Positions 57,450-64,000 of a DNA stretch of 64,000 nt are shown here, one piece after another. The DNA is from Megascapheus bottae (taxonomy: Eukaryota; Chordata; Mammalia; Rodentia; Geomyidae), in NCBI GenBank assembly GCA_024803745.1, contig JANJXV010000188.1:620001-684000 (forward strand), read 5' to 3'. The number at the start of each line of letters is the position of its first letter. Position 1 is the stretch's first letter. A model generated the notes under the pieces. It saw nothing but the letters and a program-made list of their open reading frames with translations. It was not told the DNA's origin and did no database searches. A program made the position numbers and the translations under genes.

Positions 57450-58120
57450 GTCCTGCAGATTTGGGGCTCACCTCTGATTCAGTCAGTGCCCCAATGTACC
57501 TGCCTCCTGCATGTGCTCAGGTTTCTGGGGTCCCCAGCAAGAGGCCTGAATCATGTCCATGCTCTCCTGCAAAATGGCAGTGTCAGGATAACACAGGATG
57601 CTGCTAGGTGACAGGAGCTCTACCTTCTGGAGCTTTCTGGAAAACCTTTAACCTCCCACCTCCTACTTGAAAGAACCTGTGGCTTTGATCAGCAATGAAA
57701 CACAGACACAGATTAACAGTAAGTGCAATGAAATGACCACACCGTTACAATGGGCCATAAGGCTACAAGGAGACTTTGGTTCCAGTTCCCCTCTGTTCAC
57801 CTCCTGGTGACCTGCAGGGGTGGAGAACTTAAATGGAGGCAAAGACAGTTGGTCCTCTGCTTTGTTGGCTCATTTTTATTGCCCTCCTTAATGACACACA
57901 AACAGCATCGAAAAAACGACTGTGACCTAAATATGTAACACACACAGTGAATGAGTAAAAGTCCATTAGGAACCAAATTGGTCCTTCACTGCTACTTTTC
58001 TGATAATGAGGGGAAGGAAAGTCTAGAAAAAAATTACAAAGCAAATAACTGGGACATGATTGGACCTTCCCCACGAGAGACAGGCTTATGCTCAGGAGCA
58101 AGGGCCATGTCTTAAAGAAG
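57450..58120. other. Unassigned intergenic stretch
   Basis: Short frames only; nothing recognised. Confidence 0.4.
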
Positions 58121-58124
58121 GTAG

Positions 58125-58325
58125 ATATAATGCAGCGAGTTTGGCCTAGCAGTAGAGTGCCTGCCTACTATGCACAAAGGCACGGTTCAATTCCTTAGTA
58201 CCATACATATAGCTGGGAGTGGTGCTGTGGCTCCAGTGGTAGAGATCTAGCCTTGAGAAAGACCAAGGACAGTGCTCAGGCCCCGAGTTTAAGTCCCAGA
58301 CTGGCACACATACACACACAAAAAA
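58125..58325 (+). mobile_element. IDL-Geo SINE
   Basis: 'gcgagtttggcctagcagta'-type left monomer, 'gttcaattccttagtaccat', 'gctgtggctccagtggtaga' and 'gagtttaagtcccagactgg', with a short CA/A tail. Confidence 0.88.
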
Positions 58326-58329
58326 AGAA

Positions 58330-59220
58330 GATACATGTAAGACTTCCTTTCCAGAAAACAACATTCTCCTAAAACAACTTGGCTATTGGTGACAACTCTT
58401 GAAAATAACTAAAACTATTGCTGTCCTATCTTCATTCCTAAGGATTTTCAGGAAAGTATAAAACACGTCATTTGAGATTTATTTTGTCATTGATCATGGC
58501 AGCAAATTCTTAAAATAACTTGAAAGGAGAACAATATGGGAATAATTAAGAGCATTTTCATGGGGACAATGGAAAATTATGCCACCATCACAAATAATGT
58601 TTATAAAGAATCCTTCCTAACCAAGGAAGATACTTTTTAATAGACTTGTAAACCAATCAAAGCTCAGACATCTAAAAATGCATAGGGATCTTCATTGTTT
58701 TATCTACCAGCTAATGTCTTTATCCAGCTTTAAAACTCATTATACATATATAGAACTTGTCAATACTAGATTGAGAGAACTTGAGTGAGTTTAAAATTCT
58801 GTTATTTTTAAGTATCTTGTAAATTATTTATAAATGATATGTAATACTTACTAAGCTGAAGATTAATATGTCCTTTTTGTATTAAAAATTATACGTCTGA
58901 GAACAAAGGAAGGGATAACATTCTCCACAAAGAAATGTACTCAATACCTGACTTATATAATTATATTCCCTCCATACATCACCTATATAATGACAACTTT
59001 TTTAAATTTAAAAGTTGTTCGTACTCCTCTTCTTCATCTCTGTTCCCATGCCAAATAAGGCTGCTTTTTGAGATCAGGGCTATAAATATTTTCCCTGCAA
59101 CTCGTGTTCTCCCCAGAAGAATTTTGGTGCCCTTACAGCAGATTCTCTGCTTCTTTGGGATCTCCAGAGAAGTAATTGTTTTTGCCTCTTCATGGACTTA
59201 ACCCACTCATCAAAAGCAAA
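58330..59220. other. Unassigned AT-rich stretch
   Basis: Possible worn L1 3' end near 58910-59000 ('gggataacattctccacaaa'). No gene recognised. Confidence 0.4.
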
Positions 59221-59221
59221 G

Positions 59222-59470
59222 TAGCTGGGTACCAGCGGCTTATACCTATAATGCTAGGTACTCAGGAGGCAGAGATATGAGGAACATGGTTTGAAGCCAG
59301 CCCAAGCAATAAAATCCATGAAACTCTTGTCTTCAATTAACTAGCTAGTAGAGCTGTGGCTCAAGTTGTATAGGATTAGCCTTGAGCAAAAAGCTCAGTG
59401 AAAGCACACAGACCTTTCCCAAACCACAGGACCAGCAACAACCGCCCCCCTCTCCTAACACCGACATATA
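59222..59470 (+). mobile_element. B1-like/Geo SINE
   Basis: 'gctgggtaccagcggcttat', 'tttgaagccagcccaagcaa', 'gctgtggctcaagttgtata' and a diverged right end with a C-rich tail. Confidence 0.8.
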
Positions 59471-59923
59471 CATACAGAAGCTAAGTAGTTCAAGGACTCA
59501 TCTCTTAATCAGGTGGCAAAATCCAGCTTTCAGAAGTGGTTTCAAATCCCCAAATAAAGACTAAAGAGACTGGGTCACAGGTACAGGCTCCGGCTGCCAA
59601 CTTCCCCAAGTGCTGAACTGGGGTCCCCAGCATCAGAATCACCCAGGAGCCTGTTACAAATTCAAGTGTGTGGGCCTGACAAGTCTTTGGGAATCTGCAT
59701 CACATTAACAAGACTGCTAAGAGAATCTTGTTACAAATGCATATTGGAAGGCTTCTCCAAGAAAATCACTGGGACACATACAAAGGACAGGAATCGCATG
59801 TCAGAATCCTGACAGGCTAGCTGCTGGGCTGAGAGTGGCAGCCAGGGGAACCAGAAAGCACAGTTATAAGGGATCCAGTTTATGTGAGCTGAGGGATGGG
59901 GGGTCTATTGTGGTGGGGCTGCA

Positions 59924-60036
59924 ATTTATGGTTGCAGCTGCATGAGCAGGAAATTGCTTCAGGGGGATCTGTTGTTACCATTTATGGTTGTAGCTGCACA
60001 AAGGGGATACTGCTTCCTGGGGGAGCTGTCATTATC
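59924..60036. repeat. Two-copy tandem duplication, 56-bp period
   Basis: 'atttatggttgcagctgcat' at 59924 and 'atttatggttgtagctgcac' at 59980 open two units of about 56 bp. Each continues with a 'ctgcttc/ttgcttc' and 'gggggatctgt/gggggagctgt' section. Divergence is higher than in the 57-kb duplication, so it is older. Confidence 0.8.
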
Positions 60037-60321
60037 GATTGAAGTTGCCAGTTTCGAAGGGCCCTGTGTCAGCTAATTTCAGGGAAGTACCATGCTTTAG
60101 TGCAAGGCCTAAAATAGCAGAGCGTCTCCTGAGATGGAGGACATCCAGCTAATACATATTTGTGTGTTTTAGCCAAGTCTTTTGAAACCTACATTAACAA
60201 AAATGTGAAGCACACTTTAAATAAAATGTTTGGGAGATGTTATCCAATAAGATAGGTTTGCAGAAACCTAGTGTATTAAATAAAGCACAATTTGATTGAT
60301 GAGATAGGACACTTGGAAATT

Positions 60322-60425
60322 TTTTCATGTATTTTTATTGTATTTAATAGAAGGGTTATATTATATTCACCAGCTAGAAGGCGCATTACTTCACAAACAT
60401 TGATGCCCTTTCTCATGTCTTGGCA
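60322..60425 (-). mobile_element. LINE-1 3' UTR fragment
   Basis: 'gaagggttatattatattca' and 'cattgatgccctttctcatg' match the antisense 3' UTR at 5545-5620. Confidence 0.75.
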
Positions 60426-60429
60426 CTTG

Positions 60430-61280
60430 GATATTTTATTCCAGCTCTATAGCCCAAAAGTTACATGATCCTGAAAAACTAAATGTCCTTGTTTGAAGGA
60501 AATAACAAAGGCTGGGGGAAATAAAGTGTCCTCCATTATAGGATTTGGGCGTGTCAACTTAGTTGTATAAAAACCTCTAGAACACTACTGGGACAAGAAT
60601 AAGAATTAAGTGAATTTTATCATCGTGGTGATGATTATGCATGACAGTTGTAAGGATCAAAGGAGATAATGAAAACTCAAGGCTGCTGCAGATGTAAGAG
60701 ATTCCTGTGCAGCTGGGAATACAGATTATTTTACAGATGTTAGGAATCATTTTCATCCTGAAAGCTAACTGTGAAAGTTGGGGAAAACAGCAGGAAAAAA
60801 AACAAAAAACAGAGCCTCCAGAGCGTGTATTCCTTAGGGGCTGAACTGACAGAAGCAGAGCAGAGTGGGTGGAGGGAAGCCTCCCCTTTTATTCAGTGCC
60901 TTCCAGACAACTTTATTGGGAGATTTGAAAGAAATCTGCTCTCTCTCACTCTCCCCAATACCCTTTCCAAACAGACCTTATCCCCCTGAGGCTATCCATG
61001 AGTCATCTTCAGAAACTTTTCCCAAGGCCTTTATGGCCTTGAACTAGAAGGAAAGGCTGAGCTTCCTGCAAGCCACATCAGCTGTCAAACAAAGCAATCA
61101 ACTAACTGCCCTGGACAGTGAAGTAGCTAAGCCAAGTTTTCGAGGATGTTTCATAGCACTTTGAATTTGAGCACAAAAAAAACACCAGGGATGTATCTCT
61201 GTAAGGAGGATTGAGTTTGAATGATCCAGAACAGAATAGACAAAAGCTGGGAACAAAAAACAAAGCTAATATTCACAAAC
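60430..61280. other. Unassigned intergenic stretch
   Basis: Two overlapping frames of 72 and 60 codons (60771-61047) have no recognised family. Confidence 0.4.
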
Positions 61281-61284
61281 AAGA

Positions 61285-61525
61285 ATGGACTGGGCATTGG
61301 TGCCTCATGCCTGTAATTGTAGCTACTCAGGAGTTTGAGATTTGAGAATTATGGGTCAAAGCCAGCCTGGGCAAGAAAGTCTGTGAGACTCTTATGTCCA
61401 ATTAACCACCCCAAACTGGAATTGAATCTGTGGTACAGCACTACTAGACTTTAACAAAAGAGCTCAGGAACAATGCCCAGGCCCTGACTTCAAGTCCCAT
61501 GACCAATCAAAAAAAAAAAAAAAGA
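61285..61525 (+). mobile_element. B1-like/Geo SINE
   Basis: 'actgggcattggtgcctcat', 'gtcaaagccagcctgggcaa', 'gcccaggccctgacttcaag' and a poly-A tail at 61510-61523. Confidence 0.9.
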
Positions 61526-61529
61526 CTGG

Positions 61530-62080
61530 ATGTGAAGATAGATGTCAGAGAAGAAGGGATGAAGACCATGAAGAAATGGATTATGAATTTGCTCTTTAGA
61601 AGTAGTTTCTAATCACTTATGCAAAATCTCAGTTGCATTCTCAGAACCCTCAGGGCTCTGTCAATCATAAAACACATTTACAATAAGTTGGTCCTTATTG
61701 TGCTGATTTGTGGACCAGACCTGAGGGACTGCTTTCCTGGTACTGTCAGTCACTTGGTTTTGCAAAATTGCATCCAGTGGAATGTGCATCTTGCATGATC
61801 TTCCTTTGACAATAAACTTGTTTTTCATATTTTCTTCTCTCTTCTAAGAAGCCATGCTTTCTCTAGGCCTCAGTATGCCATTATGACTACTCTTCCTCTC
61901 ACCCTTTCACTCTGGACTTGCCCAAGCTGACCTGGTAGCATCTAGAGTACCATTATAATCTAGCTGCCAGAGAACATAGAGTCCAATGTTTTGACTAAAG
62001 GGAGGAAGATGAATATGTCTATGTATAAGGAGTCTAGTGGAGAATGGAAAGCAAAATGATATGTTCTTTTTTTTAAGGGT
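61530..62080. other. Unassigned intergenic stretch
   Basis: No recognised gene or repeat. Confidence 0.4.
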
Positions 62081-62081
62081 T

Positions 62082-62284
62082 TAGGCAGCTCACACCCATC
62101 ATCCTAGCAACCCAGGAGACTGAGATCTAGGAATCACAGTTGAAAGCCAGCCCAGGCAGGGAAGATGATATATTTGTCTTTAACCACCAAAAATGAGGAT
62201 GTGGCTCAAGTGGCTGAGTGGTAGTAGCCTTCAACAAAAAACTCAAGGACCAGGGCTAGGCCTAAAGTTCGAGCCTCAAGACAC

Positions 62285-62339
<55 letters not shown>
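62082..62339 (+). mobile_element. B1-like/Geo SINE with (CA)n tail
   Basis: 'ggcagctcacacccatcatc', 'gttgaaagccagcccaggca' and 'gtggctcaagtggctgagtg', then a CA tract at 62287-62339. Confidence 0.87.
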
Positions 62340-62342
<3 letters not shown>

Positions 62343-62344
62343 TA

Positions 62345-63425
62345 GGACTTCTTTCTTTGTCCTTGTTTAATTGCCTGGCTCCTATTGATTCCTTACAGTT
62401 CCACTCATTTTTTTAACCCTTGTAAGAAGTCTTTCATTAATAGTCCTGCAAAGGTAATATGTTAAAAATAAAATAGTCATCAGCCTATTGGGAGAAAGCT
62501 GAGACTTTAGGAGATAGAGCCGAATGGAAGCCTCCAGGATGCCCCTAGGTCATTATTGGAGCTTCCCTCCTCTACTTCCTTTTCCATCAGGAAGTGAGCA
62601 GCTATCTCCACCAGTTGAAGCTCTGCTTCCCCACTGGCTTCCAAACCATGGAGTAAACAAGCAATGAACCTATCAGACTGTAAGCCACCATAACCCTTTC
62701 TTCCATGCAGGTTGATAGTCTTAGATATCTTCTCATAGAATCAGAGTGCTGGCAAACACATTTACTTCCTTCTTTCTTCATGTTAGATCCTTTCTTTGCG
62801 AAAGGATCTGAATTCTGCCAATTTAGAAGTTCTTATCTTTTTTTTCTTATAACCAAAAATTTCTCTTTTTGCTCACCCGTACTTTAGAAGCTCTGTAAAG
62901 GACAGAAGATGTGTCAATTGCCTCTCTATTTGCATTCCTAGTGTGTGACAAACAGCTGCCACTAATTAAACATTTGTAGAATGAATGAATGAATGGTTCG
63001 CAATTATGCTTAGAAGATTCTACTGGCACAAAATATGTCATTTTGCATAAGAACAGTATCAAAATTATTAAATACTTTGTGGGAATTCACTTGCCACATG
63101 GAAATCAATCAGTGGTGAGACCTTATTTGCACTGCAGTTTAAAAAAAAATTACTCAAGAGAGTGAAGGAAATGAATGTATATACAACACACCTGACCATA
63201 AGGTTTTTAATTACTTCATGAATCAGAATGTGTAAATACATGCCTGATTATTTGATGGAGCTCATGGGATTATGGGAAAGGGCTAGAGGTAACTAGAGAC
63301 CAATATTCATTCTAAGAAATACTTAAGGGGCAGCTAGTTAATGTCAGGTAAAATATATAGCAAGACTGAATTTAAATGCAGAGTATCTCAATAATAACCA
63401 AGCTATAATCACTTAGAAAGCAAGG
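62345..63425. other. Unassigned intergenic stretch
   Basis: Contains a short (GAAT)n at 62980-62995. No gene recognised. Confidence 0.4.
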
Positions 63426-63431
63426 GAAAAT

Positions 63432-63715
63432 TAGCCGGGCATGGTGGTTCACACCTGTAATCCTAGCTGCTCAGGAGGCTTGATCTGAGGATCGAGGTTC
63501 AAAGCCAGCCTGAACACAAAAGGACCTGAGACTCTTATCTCCACTTAACCTCTAGAAAATGGGAAGTGGGGATTAGTTCAAGGGTAGAGTGGTAGCTTTG
63601 AGTTGAAGAGTTCAGGGACAACATCCAGGCCCAAGGGTAGGACAGTAGCCTTCAGCTGAAGAGCTCAGGGACAGCACCTGGGCCAAGTTCTAGCCCCATG
63701 ACCCACCCCCCAAAT
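63432..63715 (+). mobile_element. B1-like/Geo SINE with a duplicated right-monomer segment
   Basis: 'gccgggcatggtggttcaca', 'ttcaaagccagcctgaacac', then two consecutive right-monomer-like stretches: 'aagggtagagtggtagcttt' at about 63580 and 'aagggtaggacagtagcctt' at about 63633. An A-poor tail follows. Confidence 0.88.
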
Positions 63716-63789
63716 AGAGAAAGCAAGGGAATGTTCACTTGATTTTACTAAAATGTTAGAACATTAAATATCTTGACAGTAAAATTTGA

Positions 63790-63940
63790 TTTTTTTTGCC
63801 AGTTCTGTGCCTTGAACTCATGGCCTGAGCATTGTCCTTGGGCTTTCTCAACGCTAGACCTCTACCTCTTGAGCCACAGCATCACTGGGTCTTTGTGTAT
63901 GCTAGGCAAGCACTGTAGGCCAAACTCCTGGCCCTTGATG
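63790..63940 (-). mobile_element. Reverse IDL-Geo SINE, internally deleted
   Basis: 'tttgccagttctgtgccttg', 'gggctttctcaacgctagac' and 'gggtctttgtgtatgctagg'. The 'ggtactgaggaatcgaac' part is missing. Confidence 0.85.
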
Positions 63941-64000
63941 ATAAAAATTGAATTCAGGGTAATAGAAAATCCTAGCAATGAATGGTTACTTCCTCATAAA

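Overview
The window is non-coding-rich mammalian nuclear DNA. It is dominated by retrotransposon remnants, microsatellites and two nested inverted duplications, and I found no intact conserved protein-coding gene. The host is most likely a rodent. Many copies of a dimeric SINE have a tRNA/ID-like left monomer ('ttggcctagtggtagagtgc') and an unrelated right monomer ('gctgtggctcaagtggtaga', ending near 'gccctgagttcaagcccc'). This architecture matches what I know of the IDL-Geo SINE of geomyoid rodents (pocket mice, kangaroo rats, pocket gophers). A second SINE joins a B1/7SL-like left half to the same right monomer. The species assignment is inference; no database was searched.

Layout. From 1 to 16.7 kb there are old and younger LINE-1 pieces (about 40-430, 3060-4150, 4540-5990, 6240-6620, 9172-10672, 14290-15310), SINEs and (CA)n/(TA)n tracts. 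From 16.73 to 19.47 kb lies a tandem array of alternating A and B modules, each about 300 bp (dimer about 590-655 bp). It runs into a CpG island at 19.48-20.09 kb. The segment 18190-24997 reappears inverted at 41285-46705, giving an imperfect palindrome with arms of 6.8 and 5.4 kb around a 16.3 kb spacer. Each arm carries part of the array, the CpG island and about 3-4 kb of flanking DNA with SINEs. The size difference is mostly one 1274-bp segment (19904-21177) missing from the right arm, whose left edge lies inside a strong G-quadruplex motif.

Within the spacer is a second, independently centred inverted repeat (33435-34345 and 38744-39858). Its left arm abuts, at its outer edge, a 3'-truncated, spliced-looking copy of the 5' end of SLTM (SAP domain, with the SAP-box glycine changed to tryptophan). 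Its right arm abuts, at its inner edge, a GC-rich 5'UTR-like patch, followed by a 71-bp segment that is 70/71 identical to a segment at 31849-31919. From 46.7 kb to the end the DNA returns to SINE, LINE and microsatellite background, with two local tandem duplications (57128-57443 and 59924-60036).

How the parts fit. The most gene-like unit is the pair of inverted CpG islands. Each would drive a transcript outward from the palindrome centre, minus strand on the left and plus strand on the right, first through a short MAQQ open reading frame and then into the hairpin-rich array. The right copy has a good splice donor after this ORF; the left copy has lost it. I read this as a duplicated non-coding or very young locus in an ampliconic-style palindrome. 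The DNA alone does not show whether it is transcribed.
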